Of a stretch of DNA of 64,000 nucleotides, positions 27,190 to 36,684 are shown one piece after another; within the stretch, counting starts at the first letter, position 1; each line of letters opens with the position of its first letter. Made by a program: the position numbers and the translations under genes. The notes under the pieces were generated by a model. It saw only the letters and a list, made by a program, of their open reading frames with translations. It did no database searches and was not told the DNA's origin. Source of the DNA: Aquibacillus kalidii (GTDB lineage Bacteria; Bacillota; Bacilli; Bacillales; Amphibacillaceae); the NCBI RefSeq assembly GCF_014280935.1, contig NZ_JACLZI010000034.1:1-64000 (forward strand), read 5' to 3'.

Positions 27190-27327
27190 CTATCCTTTCT
27201 TTAGGACGAATATCTCCTTGACTTTATCCTTACTTTTTATATTTACTAAGATATATAAAGTATCCTCGCCATCTAAAACCGAATCCCCTGTTGGTGTTAT
27301 TATATGTCCACCACGGATAATACTAAT
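27190..27327 (-). pseudogene. Fragment of a TrkA-C (RCK_C) domain protein
   Basis: The minus strand reads ISIIRGGHIITPTGDSVLDG and EDTLYILVN, ending KEIFVLKKG and TAG, with a stop immediately upstream and no start codon. The RGG..I.P.GD..L..ED.LY.L pattern is that of TrkA-C domains at the end of K+ or Na+/H+ antiporters. Only about 45 codons survive, so it is a gene remnant. Confidence 0.6.
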
Positions 27328-27438
27328 TTAGAATTCACCCTTAGTGAAAAGCATAACTATTATATTAAAAATTTTACACCATTTATTTCCAAACAATGCT
27401 AATATATAGGTAAGAAAAAATATTACAGTGAGGTATTT

Positions 27439-27993
27439 ATGAACTTTATAGGATGGATGATCGTAACATGTGAGGTTCTTTTTTGGGTAGTCATATTATT
27501 AGGGTTAACAGTAAGGTACGTGTTTCATAACCAGAGGGTAGGCTTTTTACTTCTTGCACTTACGCCATTAATTGACTTAGTTTTAATAATGATCACAGGC
27601 ATGGATCTATATAATGGTGCAACTGCTACTGTAGCTCACGGACTTGCGGCGGTTTATATTGCTATTTCTATTTCTTTTGGTAAAAGTATGATCAAGTGGA
27701 TGGATGAGCGATTTCAATATTATATATTAAAATCCAGCTTGAAACCGCTGAAGAGAACAGGGATAGATTTTGCAAAGCACTATGCAACTGGTTTTTTCAA
27801 ACATGTTCTTGCCTATATTATTGGTGCCATAATTTTGCTCGTGACAATCTACTTTGTAAATGATCCTGTTAGAACTGAAAAACTTTTTGATATAGTTAAA
27901 ATTTGGGCACTGGTAGTCGGCATTGATTTCGTAATTACGATAAGTTACTTTATCTGGCCCAAACAAGGGAAAACTACTTTAGGTGATAATTAA
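27439..27993 (+). CDS. YmcC-like membrane protein
   Basis: This 184-residue protein has about five helices, an AHGLAAVYIAIS segment and MIKWMDERFQYY, a combination I associate with B. subtilis YmcC, a protein of unknown function. Single gene with its own terminator. The family call rests on remembered pattern similarity. Confidence 0.7.
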   Translation: MNFIGWMIVTCEVLFWVVILLGLTVRYVFHNQRVGFLLLALTPLIDLVLIMITGMDLYNGATATVAHGLAAVYIAISISFGKSMIKWMDERFQYYILKSSLKPLKRTGIDFAKHYATGFFKHVLAYIIGAIILLVTIYFVNDPVRTEKLFDIVKIWALVVGIDFVITISYFIWPKQGKTTLGDN

Positions 27994-27997
27994 AAGC

Positions 27998-28028
27998 AAA
28001 AAAAGTCTCCTAAATGGAGACTTTTTTT
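27998..28028. terminator. Bidirectional terminator
   Basis: A13-base stem (seven A then GTCTCC, paired with GGAGAC and seven T) lies between convergent genes. Confidence 0.92.
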
Positions 28029-29727
28029 ACACACTCATTTGCTCTATTTTTTCAATTTCAACCTGTAAAAACTCCATTAACTCTTTTATCATTTTCCCAG
28101 AAAAGTCAAAGCTAATCCCTGCCGCCTCAAATACTTCAAATAATGATTTCGTGTTTCCTAGTGATAGTGCTTTTTTATAGCGAGCCATTGTCCCTTCCGG
28201 ATCCTCTCTATATTGCTTATACATTTGAACAGCCCCAAGTTGTGCAATAACATATTCCACATAGTAAAATGGAACTTCAAATATATGTAGAATAAACAAC
28301 CAATCTTTCTTCCGAGCGTCTTCGTAGCCACTCCAATTTACTACACCTGAAGATAACTCTTTTACGATTTCCTCATACTTTGCTAGCCGCTCAGCCTTTG
28401 TATGATCAGGGTTCTCATACATCCAATGTTGAAACTGATCAACAGAAATACCACTTGGAAGAAACGTAATAATGTCCCGCAACAAGTCTAACTTGGCCTG
28501 CTTTTGCTCTTTTTTAGAATAGAAATGATGCCATTGATCAATCGATAATAGCTCCATTGTCATACTTGCTAGCTCTGAGGATTCCATAGGAGTTTCTCGA
28601 TCATAAGCTAATGGTAGTTCAAGCTTTAAATCATTGTGGATACAGTGACCCATCTCATGGAACAATGTCAACATATCTCCGTGCGTATGAGAAGCATTCA
28701 TAAAAATAAACGAAAGCTTCGAAACAGGTAATGGTGTACAGAATCCACCTGGAGATTTATTTTTTCTAGTCTCTAAATCAAGCATCCCTTTTTTATTCAT
28801 TACATCTATCAATTCCGAAAATCTTGGATCCATCTCGCCTAAGGCTGTAGATGTTCGCTCAACAAGCTCATCCCTATTAGAAAAAGGCTTAAGTGGCGTG
28901 CGCCCTTTTGGAACGGCCGCCCTATCATATGGACGAAATATCTCTACACCAATCTCCGCTTTTTTCTGCTCATCTATTTTTTTAGCTAATGGAACGACAT
29001 GCTCTCGAATGGATTCAGCCAATTGCTTACAGTCCTCTGGTGTATAATCAAACCTTTCGTATTTTTTGAACATGAAATCACGATAGTTATCAAGTCCACT
29101 ATTCACTGCTTTTTGTTTTCGAATTTTCATTAACTTATCCATAATCTCTTGAAGCTCATCTTCTACTTTAATAACAGAACCAAATATCTTCTCAAACGCC
29201 ATCTTTCTAATATCACGATCAGGGTCTTCTAGAAAGGGATACAACTCAGGAATTGTTTTTTCTTCCCCATTCCACTCAATTGTTAGTCCACCAGTAATTT
29301 CAAAATATTTAGTAGCTAAACGGTCTTCCTCGACCTCTAGCTCAATATTTTCTTTTCTAAAAAGGTTAATGGCATTTTCTTTACTTCTCAACAACCTCCC
29401 ATATTTTTCTTTATCTAACTCATCTTTGTATGGGGAATTAATCAACTTCTCATCTAACATAGCAGTGTATTGTTTCAGTAAAGGTTCAATCTTTTCCTGG
29501 TCATACTCAAATGCCTGCTTGGCTTTTTCATCTTGGTTATGTGCATTAAAATCAATATAGTGACCATCCAACGCTTCCTGTATTTCATCATAAAAAGTGG
29601 ACACATCCTTCAACCAGGCTTCCACTTCTTTCACAGATTGTAATGGTGCATGGAGAAGCGCTTCAAGTTCACTCTTTATTTCCTCTATATTCTGAAAATC
29701 ATGTTTTTCGATATATATCTTGCTCAT
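28027..29727 (-). CDS. M3-family oligoendopeptidase
   Basis: This 566-residue zinc metallopeptidase has the active-site motif LFHEMGHCIH near residue 360. A SELASMTMELLS helix follows, carrying the third ligand region, then VDQFQHWMYENPDHT. It belongs to the M3 oligoendopeptidase group that degrades short peptides in the cytosol. AGGAGG precedes its ATG. This is the intact member; a decayed second M3 gene lies near 58 kb. Confidence 0.92.
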   Translation of the reverse strand: MSKIYIEKHDFQNIEEIKSELEALLHAPLQSVKEVEAWLKDVSTFYDEIQEALDGHYIDFNAHNQDEKAKQAFEYDQEKIEPLLKQYTAMLDEKLINSPYKDELDKEKYGRLLRSKENAINLFRKENIELEVEEDRLATKYFEITGGLTIEWNGEEKTIPELYPFLEDPDRDIRKMAFEKIFGSVIKVEDELQEIMDKLMKIRKQKAVNSGLDNYRDFMFKKYERFDYTPEDCKQLAESIREHVVPLAKKIDEQKKAEIGVEIFRPYDRAAVPKGRTPLKPFSNRDELVERTSTALGEMDPRFSELIDVMNKKGMLDLETRKNKSPGGFCTPLPVSKLSFIFMNASHTHGDMLTLFHEMGHCIHNDLKLELPLAYDRETPMESSELASMTMELLSIDQWHHFYSKKEQKQAKLDLLRDIITFLPSGISVDQFQHWMYENPDHTKAERLAKYEEIVKELSSGVVNWSGYEDARKKDWLFILHIFEVPFYYVEYVIAQLGAVQMYKQYREDPEGTMARYKKALSLGNTKSLFEVFEAAGISFDFSGKMIKELMEFLQVEIEKIEQMSV

Positions 29728-29889
29728 GTTATCCCTCCTATTTGTAAAAGCTTCCTATTTATTCTTTGTAAGCAAAATACTTTCTTCCTTAGTTATAATT
29801 GCTTTTGGGAATTCCTAATATGCACTTCATTCCCCACCTTTATAGCTATTCTTTTTCTTCTCGTCTGAGAATCTAGGACAGGTTATGTT

Positions 29890-30666
29890 TTAAACAAACT
29901 GTAACGAATGCAAAAATTTTTCAATCTTCTGATTTGTCATTTGGAACGGTTTATTACCGTACTGACCATAATTAAAAAATCCATGTGGCATCGCATCGTA
30001 TGTAAAGAAATCACATTGATTACCTTCATCAACCCACTTTTTGTAGAACTCAACATTACTATCATAGATAACATCAGCAGTACCAATAAACCAAATGAGA
30101 GGTGGTAATTTAGGTTTTATATTATGTAATGGTGATAATTTTTCTGCTTGATCGCTTAATGTTGGAAAAAGTCTATTAATCACTTCGATTCCATCGACAC
30201 CCGGATTGAACATGATCATCGCATTCGGCATTGTATTCTCGCTTCCAGCATCCAACTGTTTGATTTCATTAGATAGAATCGAACACAGCACAGTAAAACC
30301 ACCAGAAGATGCACCACACATAACCACTTTATTAGGATTAATCCCGAATTCCATGTGATGTTTTCGAATAAATGAAATAGCGGACTGTGCATCTGATATA
30401 GCATTAAGTGGAGAGAAGCCTATTGTATCATTAGCTGTTCGATAATCTACACAAATAGAAACAATACCTTTAGAAGCGTATAGTTCGGCGTGATGTTTAA
30501 AGGCTAAATAATCGCGATCACTTTTAACGTAGCTACCACCATGAAAAAATAGAATGGCAGTCCTGTTCCGCAGTTGATTATGGGGATTATGTATCAGTAA
30601 CTTTAAATCTCTATCGTTCGTTCGTTTGTAAATTTTCTCTATCACTTCAAAAGTGCTTGAGTTCAT
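29890..30666 (-). CDS. Alpha/beta hydrolase (acetyl-esterase/lipase type)
   Basis: This 258-residue serine hydrolase has the oxyanion-hole motif FFHGGSY, the nucleophile elbow GASSGG, an acid in GTADVI and a His in MPHGFFN, as in hormone-sensitive-lipase-like esterases. No signal peptide. Single gene. Substrate unknown. Confidence 0.88.
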   Translation of the reverse strand: MNSSTFEVIEKIYKRTNDRDLKLLIHNPHNQLRNRTAILFFHGGSYVKSDRDYLAFKHHAELYASKGIVSICVDYRTANDTIGFSPLNAISDAQSAISFIRKHHMEFGINPNKVVMCGASSGGFTVLCSILSNEIKQLDAGSENTMPNAMIMFNPGVDGIEVINRLFPTLSDQAEKLSPLHNIKPKLPPLIWFIGTADVIYDSNVEFYKKWVDEGNQCDFFTYDAMPHGFFNYGQYGNKPFQMTNQKIEKFLHSLQFV

Positions 30667-30879
30667 TGGTCAAAGGACCTCTATTCTATTAATTATTTAC
30701 ATAGTGGTGGATAGGTATTTCTACATTTTATTTCTAATTACAACACCAATTTTAACATAATTATCCATTTCATGCCCCTTAAAGGAATATTTTAATAGAT
30801 TAGCACAAATTTTCCACAACTCTTTCATAATTGTTATCGATTCTACCTAACAAAACGTAAGTATTACTTTAAATGAATC

Positions 30880-30922
30880 AAAAAATGAGAAGCATCCTAA
30901 AAAGGAGACTCCTCGTTTTTTG
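30880..30922 (-). terminator. Probable terminator of the purine permease gene
   Basis: An imperfect hairpin lies directly downstream of the permease stop. On the minus strand ACGAGGAG...CTTCTC arms are followed by a T6 run. Confidence 0.65.
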
Positions 30923-30938
30923 ATAACTATTTATTCAA

Positions 30939-32228
30939 TCAATGTGTCGGGAAAAAGATCATTTGAATGATAAAAATCGCTCCGAAAACATACAAAATCG
31001 GATGAACTTCTTTCCACTTTCCACTAACTAATTTCATGATAGGAAACGTGATAAAACCAACAGCAATCCCTGTTGCGATACTTGAAGTCAAGGGCATAAT
31101 TAACATAGTAGCAAATGTAGGAAAGGCTTCATCAAATGTCTTCCAATTAACCTTTGCTAAACCCTCCATCATAAAACAACCTACAATGATTAGAATTGGT
31201 GCTGTGATAGCGGAAAGGCTAGCAATCGCTGATACGAAAGGTGAAAAGAATAAAGCAACTAAAAATAAAAGAGCTACTACAACTGCAGTCAAACCTGAGC
31301 GTCCTCCTGCTGCAACACCTGTAGACGATTCAATGTAAGCTGTGGAAGGACTTGTTCCAATTGTCGATCCTACTGTTGTTGCTACTGCATCCGCCATAAA
31401 TGCTTGTTTTGCTCTAGGAAAATTACCGTTCTTGATCATCCCTGCTTGTTCTCCAACACCAATCATGGTTCCTGTTGTATCAAAAATAGTAACGAGTAAG
31501 AAGGCAAATACAACGGAATATAATCCTTGTGAAAATACACCAGCAATATCTAAATCAAAAAACTCAACACTCGGTGGAGGTGAAACAATCCCATCAAAAT
31601 CTAAATTACCCGTAAAATATCCAATAGTAGCTGTAATTAACATACTAATAAATAAAGCCCCACTTACTTTACGAGCCATCAGGATAAGCGCTATAAATAG
31701 TCCAACCAGTGATAATATAGTTACTGGATGTCCCAAGTCTCCAAACGTTACCAATGTTGAAGGGCTAGCCACAACGATTCCAGCATCTCTAAGCCCAATA
31801 AACGCTATAAATAGTCCTATACCTGAGGTTATTCCATACTTTAAAGAATCAGGAATCGAGCGGATTAGTGTCTCCCTAAATTTTGTGAGAGACAATAATA
31901 AGAATAGTACCCCAGCAAGGAATACTGCTCCGAAAACTACTTGATAACTGACACCATGAGTAGCTACGACACTTGTAAAATAAGCATTCATTCCCATACC
32001 TGGTGCAATCGCAATTGGATATTTTGCATACAGCCCCATTATTATTGTTCCAATAACAGCAGATACTATGGTAGCCACAAATACTTGATCAAACGGAACA
32101 CCTGCGGCCGATAAGACAGCAGGGTTTATCACAACGATGTAAACCATTGTTAAAAAAGTTGTTATACCTGCCATTATTTCGGTTCTAATGTTTGTTCCTA
32201 ATTCTTGTAAGTTAAATAATCGTTCCAT
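30939..32228 (-). CDS. pbuG: Purine permease of the PbuG/AzgA family
   Basis: This 429-residue transporter with about 12 helices opens with RTEIMAGITTFLTMVYI and has APGMGMNAYF, then DTTGTMIGVGEQAGM and STAYIESSTGVAAGGRSGL, the signatures of AzgA-type NCS2 carriers. A guanine-class riboswitch with an attenuator directly precedes it, matching hypoxanthine/guanine import regulated by purine supply. AAGGAGG ribosome site. Confidence 0.93.
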   Translation of the reverse strand: MERLFNLQELGTNIRTEIMAGITTFLTMVYIVVINPAVLSAAGVPFDQVFVATIVSAVIGTIIMGLYAKYPIAIAPGMGMNAYFTSVVATHGVSYQVVFGAVFLAGVLFLLLSLTKFRETLIRSIPDSLKYGITSGIGLFIAFIGLRDAGIVVASPSTLVTFGDLGHPVTILSLVGLFIALILMARKVSGALFISMLITATIGYFTGNLDFDGIVSPPPSVEFFDLDIAGVFSQGLYSVVFAFLLVTIFDTTGTMIGVGEQAGMIKNGNFPRAKQAFMADAVATTVGSTIGTSPSTAYIESSTGVAAGGRSGLTAVVVALLFLVALFFSPFVSAIASLSAITAPILIIVGCFMMEGLAKVNWKTFDEAFPTFATMLIMPLTSSIATGIAVGFITFPIMKLVSGKWKEVHPILYVFGAIFIIQMIFFPTH

Positions 32229-32243
32229 AAATCCTCCTTGTAA

Positions 32244-32298
32244 TTAAAAAGTCCTAACTAAAGATAGGTAGACTACTCCTACCCATTCGTAGTTAGGA
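32244..32298 (-). terminator. Riboswitch-controlled terminator
   Basis: On the minus strand TCCTAACTA pairs with TAGTTAGGA (9 bp), enclosing a GGTAG/CTACC inner stem and followed by TTTTT. Its left arm reuses the P3/P1 side of the aptamer, so ligand binding decides between aptamer and termination. Confidence 0.85.
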
Positions 32299-32351
32299 AT
32301 TCTCGGCTCCTTGTAGAAACTCTTAGACCATCGAACTAAGAATATACGAAT
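32285..32351 (-). ncRNA. Guanine-class purine riboswitch
   Basis: The minus strand has a perfect 7-bp P1 (ATTCGTA/TACGAAT), a CTTAG/CTAAG P2, the J2/3 core GTTTCTAC, a short P3 and CCTAACTACGA. The specificity base in J3/1 is C, as in guanine/hypoxanthine aptamers, not U as in adenine ones. Confidence 0.93.
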
Positions 32352-32559
32352 AACATTCAATAAATCCAAGCATTATTATATACGAACCTTTGTTGCATGT
32401 AAATAATTATCGTTCGTGTTTTTTAATTTGAATAATGATTAAATTTAGATAGGGTATGTAAAAATATAACTCGAACCGCCCAATTAAGTTAGGAAAAGCT
32501 ACTACCACCATTATTTGGTCATAACCTAATCAGAATAATTGTAAAGGGGAGAAACTAGA

Positions 32560-33036
32560 ATCGATCACAAAACTTTAGCATGGCACGAAACGTTGGAACT
32601 ACATGAGTAAACGGCATATAAATCAATTGGTTTAAAAAAATTGAAAATGGGAGTAAAGGAAGTAACGGATCAACGGTTAAAAAATATCTATCAGAAAGCT
32701 ATTAAAGAATTGGAAGTAAGCTTGAAATAGTTAGTTGAATTTTATCCTTATACACCAAAACCAGAAGAATCAAATGATTATAGAACAACTACAGGGTTTT
32801 ATGCTGGTGATTTATTAGTAATTTCTAAAACTGAAGTACGGAACTATGCCATTGCAATTACAGAAACTGCTACACCTGATTTAAGGGAAGTCTTAAAATG
32901 ACATTTATACTCTGCCATCAAATGCCACGAAAGAATCTTTAATTACATGTACGATAAAGGTATGTATCCTGCGTATGATTTACAAAGATTGTTAAAACAT
33001 GGCGCTTCATTAGCACAAAAAGCTTTAACTATGTAA
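32560..33036 (+). pseudogene. CotF-family spore coat protein, inactivated
   Basis: A single frame of 159 codons reads like a CotF-type coat protein: KTLAWHETLELHE, LKMGVKEVTDQRLKNIYQKA, LVEFYPYTPKP, GDLLVISKTEVRNYAIAITE, ATPDLREVLK and FNYMYDKGMYPAYD. The expected start is ATC behind GGGGAG (ATG lost), and the frame has TAA at 32608, TAG at 32728 and TGA at 32899. No frameshift is seen. The gene is recently dead, which also supports a sporulating host. Confidence 0.85.
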
Positions 33037-33040
33037 CACA

Positions 33041-33062
33041 AAGAAGGACATGGTTCCTTCTT
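33041..33062. terminator. Hairpin after the CotF pseudogene
   Basis: AAGAAGGA pairs with TCCTTCTT directly after the stop codon; a short T stretch follows. Confidence 0.55.
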
Positions 33063-33509
33063 TACATAAGAAGATAGTCAAGAATTATGTTCCAATGTCT
33101 TATTTTGTTACTTCCTATAATATTCTTACTATCTGACAGATAAATTATCCAAATAGTTTTCATAAAATTATATAATCATTAAATCAAATTCAGGATAAAT
33201 GCAGAATGTTTCGCTAAAAACTTATTACTAGACCTAACTCATCTTTCCTAATGGCCTTTATCATGTTCTTTATCTCAGTTTCAGTTCTTTTTTGCAATTC
33301 CAATCTTTTTTTCATTCATTTTTATAGTTTATGAAAGCTTATAATCGGGAAAAGAAAGAAAACCGATCATCCTGAGAATACAGTTTTCACAAATAATAAT
33401 CGTTACTAGTTTAACTAACCCACTACTAGACTCCATTTTATCTGCACTAGTATATAAACTAATATAGGGAAGAGGCATTATTATTCAAGATAGAGAAGAA
33501 TTTTACCAA
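33063..33509. other. Intergenic, no supported gene
   Basis: AT-rich. A 33-codon minus frame at about 33222-33323 lacks a ribosome site. GGAAGAGG near 33470 lies upstream of the next small ORF. Confidence 0.4.
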
Positions 33510-33725
33510 ATGATATCTGTTGATCTGTTAAGTTGTTTCTATTTTTACATTAGAAATAAATTAAATAAAGGAATTCAAATTAGTCAAATGAATAAGGAGA
33601 TTCAGGTAATAGCTCTTGTCGCTGAGCAAAGAAATATTACCTTAAAGGAGCTTTATATGAAAGGATATTGGAATGTGCAAAATGAAATAAATCAAACAAA
33701 AAAGGAGTTTTGGGATGATGATTAA
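33510..33725 (+). CDS. Small hypothetical protein
   Basis: This 71-residue ORF is hydrophilic apart from a Tyr/Phe-rich start, and ends ELYMKGYWNVQNEINQTKKEFWDDD-like (acidic/aromatic). The open frame continues upstream to about 33480, where GGAAGAGG precedes ATT codons, so the true start may be earlier and damaged. Homology not recognised. Confidence 0.4.
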   Translation: MISVDLLSCFYFYIRNKLNKGIQISQMNKEIQVIALVAEQRNITLKELYMKGYWNVQNEINQTKKEFWDDD

Positions 33726-34026
33726 ACGTTTAGCCTAATCAGAAATAGGTACTTGTCCTATATCACAAATAGCCTTTATTATACTATTCGCTATCGGATG
33801 CGATCCGATTAGTTAGACTCCTAGCAGTATTGAATTATCTATGCTCATCCTCATCATTTACACACTCCTTTTGACATTTCCCTTAATGATAATCTCGAAT
33901 TCAAACTATGTTATTGTCTAACTATATTTTCACATCGGTTTCAAATATTCCAACTCCTCATACAATTTTCATTTAAAAAGTGTGTTAGGTTTTATTACAT
34001 GTATAGTGAATACATCATTGATAACT
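33726..34026. other. Intergenic with inverted repeats
   Basis: It contains ATCGGAT/ATCCGAT around GCG at 33793-33809 and a minus-strand 14-codon frame behind AAAAGGAG that is interrupted by TAA before 22 further open codons. At 34000-34014 TGTAT and ATACA frame AGTGA, a repeat similar to the one in front of the next ORF. Confidence 0.35.
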
Positions 34027-34048
34027 TGTATAGTGTACTTAACATACA
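34000..34048 (+). promoter_or_regulatory. Paired TGTATAGTG elements and possible promoter
   Basis: TGTATAGTG occurs at 34000 and 34027, each closed by ATACA (34010-34014 and 34044-34048). TTGATA (34018-34023) and TAACAT (34040-34045) could be -35/-10 boxes with a 16-base spacer. The layout suggests a repressor operator. Confidence 0.35.
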
Positions 34049-34066
34049 AAAAGGTGGAGATTATTT

Positions 34067-34168
34067 TTGAGAAAATTAAAGGACAATCTTTGGTGTATAT
34101 TTGAAACTTCTTTCTTAGTGGTTCTATTCTTTTTATCGGAAACAGCAGATGTTATAAAATTTAAATAG
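34067..34168 (+). CDS. Possible 33-residue membrane peptide
   Basis: A TTG start lies nine bases after GGTGGAG. It encodes RKLKDNLWCIF, one short helix (FLVVLFFLS) and a polar end. It directly follows the TGTATAGTG elements. Size and TTG start make it uncertain. Confidence 0.3.
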   Translation: MRKLKDNLWCIFETSFLVVLFFLSETADVIKFK

Positions 34169-34329
34169 CAAATACTTAGTAACACCTCATACAAAATTCT
34201 ACTCAGAAGGATAGTAAACAACTATCTAGTAATTAACATTCCCCCATATAAACACCTCAGACTAAGCTTTTTGCAAAAAGATCCATTCAAAACTATCGCT
34301 AGCATTAGAGCAGCAAGCTATATTCATTT

Positions 34330-34365
34330 AAAAGGCGATTCCTCTTATTTTGGGAATCGCCTTTT
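34330..34365. terminator. Terminator of the acetyltransferase gene
   Basis: AAAAGGCGATTCC pairs with GGAATCGCCTTTT between the small-ORF region and the leftward acetyltransferase gene. Confidence 0.9.
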
Positions 34366-34376
34366 GTTTCAAACAC

Positions 34377-34943
34377 TTATGTATCTAACCCTAACTCCTT
34401 TATAACTCTTGCAGGATTCCCTCCAACTACAACGCTATTCGGTACATCTTTTGTAACTACAGCACCTGAGGCAATCACTACATTGTCACCTATTGTTACA
34501 CCAGGGTTTATAATTGCACTACCACCTATCCAAACATTATTTCCAATATTAATTGGCTTTCCATATTCTTTTCCTGAATTACGTTCAGTAGGATCGATAG
34601 GATGTGTAGCTGTATAGATTTGGACACCTGGTGCAAGCATACAATTATCGCCAATTCGTACTTCACAAACATCCAAAATAGTACAATCAAAGTTTGCGAA
34701 AAAATTTTCCCCGACATATGTATTACATCCATAATCAAATCGGATATTAGGCTCCATTTTTATATATTCTCCAGTCGATCCTAGTAATTTTTTTAGTAAT
34801 TCCATTCGTTTATCTGTTTCCGTTACTAATGTCTGATTATATAATCTAACCAGTCTTCTAGCCTCTTTACGCCCCTCGACTAGTTCAGCGTCAGAAGGAT
34901 TATACATTTCACTATCAAGCATCTTTTCACGTTCTGTCTTCAT
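34377..34943 (-). CDS. Sugar O-acetyltransferase (maltose/galactoside type)
   Basis: This 188-residue left-handed beta-helix enzyme has an N-terminal Mac helix region ([19 protein letters not shown]), hexapeptide repeats, [21 protein letters not shown] with the catalytic His, and [20 protein letters not shown]. Start ATG 34943 has AAGGAG at good distance. It acetylates sugars with acetyl-CoA in the cytosol; precise sugar unknown. Confidence 0.9.
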   Translation of the reverse strand: MKTEREKMLDSEMYNPSDAELVEGRKEARRLVRLYNQTLVTETDKRMELLKKLLGSTGEYIKMEPNIRFDYGCNTYVGENFFANFDCTILDVCEVRIGDNCMLAPGVQIYTATHPIDPTERNSGKEYGKPINIGNNVWIGGSAIINPGVTIGDNVVIASGAVVTKDVPNSVVVGGNPARVIKELGLDT

Positions 34944-34996
34944 TTTTTTCACTCCTTAGTTAAAAATCTCTTTATTTAAGCAGATGACTTCGAATG

Positions 34997-35533
34997 TTAC
35001 GGGTTATATGCCATAAGCCAACAATCCTGGTATTCACCTTCATGAAGTTCATGGTTTGGTAGCCATTTAATTTTTTTAAAACTACACTTTTCATAACATT
35101 TTATTGCTCTTAGATTTCTTGCCTGAGGATCCAAAACTATTTGCTTGGCTCCCAGATCTCGAACTAAAAATTGACTCATAGATGAAACAAGTAACGTTCC
35201 AATTCCCTTATTCCAATAATCAACTTCCCCAATGAATTGATCTAATCCAAATATTGTAATTGGTTCCGGTTTTAAGCCATACTGTTCTCTATCATTTTCG
35301 TTTAATTGATAATATTGAATATACCCTATCGGTGTCCCATCATACTCAAATATACATGCTGTAACGTTATTTTTTTTTGGATAAAATACTTCGTTTACCT
35401 TATTTACATCAAAAGGATTATCTCTTCCCTCATAAAATTCCAACACTTTAGGATTGGAAAGCCACTTTGCTAACAGCCGATTATCTTTTTTCTCTAAATA
35501 ACGAACCTTTAATTTTTCATTACAGCACAACAT
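34997..35533 (-). CDS. GNAT acetyltransferase similar to aminoglycoside 6'-N-acetyltransferases
   Basis: This 178-residue protein has FIGEVDYWNKGIGTLLV (acetyl-CoA loop), VLDPQARNLRAIKCYEKCSF and HELHEGEYQDCWLM, the pattern of the AacA4-type chromosomal family. Many such proteins in Bacillaceae are annotated as AAC(6')-like without proven resistance. GGGGGC site before the ATG. Confidence 0.82.
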   Translation of the reverse strand: MLCCNEKLKVRYLEKKDNRLLAKWLSNPKVLEFYEGRDNPFDVNKVNEVFYPKKNNVTACIFEYDGTPIGYIQYYQLNENDREQYGLKPEPITIFGLDQFIGEVDYWNKGIGTLLVSSMSQFLVRDLGAKQIVLDPQARNLRAIKCYEKCSFKKIKWLPNHELHEGEYQDCWLMAYNP

Positions 35534-35712
35534 AGATAGCCCCCTTTCTTAAAAATTCAAATATGTACACTAGCAGATTCCAAAATTAGTTGTACTAACT
35601 TGACAGCTTTTATTGCTCTCCCTCATCCTGTTGTAAATGATGATTTAGTATAATTTCAGTTCGACTTTTACAAACTGAAAGTAATGCAATATAGAATGGA
35701 GACATCTTAATC

Positions 35713-36582
35713 ATGAGTATTTTGTTAGCCTTATTGGCTGCCCTATTTGCTTCTTTCACTGCTATTTTAGCTAAAATTGGTATCGAAAAAGTTGATTCTA
35801 ATTTAGCTACAGCGGTAAGAACCGTGGTAGTACTTCTTATGGCGTTTATTATGGTCGTTATTACTGGACAGACCGGCCATTTATTTTCAGTTTCTACAAC
35901 GCCTCTAATCTTCCTAATACTAAGTGGATTAACAACAGGATTATCATGGATTTTCTTCTTTAAAGCGATTCAAATTGGTGATGTCTCCAAAGTAGTACCT
36001 ATAGATAAAGCTAGTGTTGTGTTAACCATTTTACTATCCTTTGTTGTTCTTAAAGAACCGGCAACATTTTTTGTCGTTTCTGGTGGAATTATCATCTCTA
36101 TAGGAACATTCGTATTGATTGGAAAAGGGAAACAAAAAGAAAAAAATGACAAAGCGTTTAGCACAAAGTCCTATATTTTTCTAGCTATCCTTTCCGCACT
36201 TTTTGCTGCTTTAACCAACATTCTTGCTAAGATCGGTATTGAAGACGTAGATTCGAACATAGCAACTTTTATCCGAACAATAGTTATCCTCCTATTTGCT
36301 TGGGGGATCGTATTATTTCAAGGTACCTACAAAGAAGTGAAACAGATTTCTAGAAAATCCTTTTTATTTCTATTCCTATCTGGCTCAGCCACAGGTTTAT
36401 CATGGTTATGTTACTTTGGAGCTCTTTCACTAGGGAAAGTTAGTATCGTCAATCCAATTGATAAATTTAGTGTCGTAATAACCATGCTACTAAGTTTTAT
36501 TATACTAAAAGAAAAACCAACAAAGTCTACTATTTATGGAGCCATCCTTATTACGGTTGGGACTGCTTTGCTAATAATTTAG
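35713..36582 (+). CDS. EamA-family (DMT) transporter
   Basis: This 289-residue protein has ten helices and two homologous halves: AILAKIGIEKVDSNLATAVRT repeats as NILAKIGIEDVDSNIATFIRT, and TGLSWIFFFKAI repeats as TGLSWLCYFGAL. That duplication defines EamA drug/metabolite transporters. Substrate unknown. Plus-strand single gene. Confidence 0.9.
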   Translation: MSILLALLAALFASFTAILAKIGIEKVDSNLATAVRTVVVLLMAFIMVVITGQTGHLFSVSTTPLIFLILSGLTTGLSWIFFFKAIQIGDVSKVVPIDKASVVLTILLSFVVLKEPATFFVVSGGIIISIGTFVLIGKGKQKEKNDKAFSTKSYIFLAILSALFAALTNILAKIGIEDVDSNIATFIRTIVILLFAWGIVLFQGTYKEVKQISRKSFLFLFLSGSATGLSWLCYFGALSLGKVSIVNPIDKFSVVITMLLSFIILKEKPTKSTIYGAILITVGTALLII

Positions 36583-36684
36583 ACCCGCAGGAATTGTTAG
36601 GCTTTTTTTGGATAGAGATTTTTAAAGCACACATAAATTCTAATTCAAATGGAATCCTATTTGCTAAGAGGTGAACATAAGCTA

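Noticed and set aside
31036-31944. Plus-strand frames opposite the purine permease
   Set aside because: Antisense shadows of a well-supported gene.
33222-33323. Minus-strand 33-codon ORF
   Set aside because: No ribosome binding site or recognisable features.
33740-33860. Minus-strand small ORF behind AAAAGGAG
   Set aside because: Stops after 14 codons; the continuation past TAA has no known homology.
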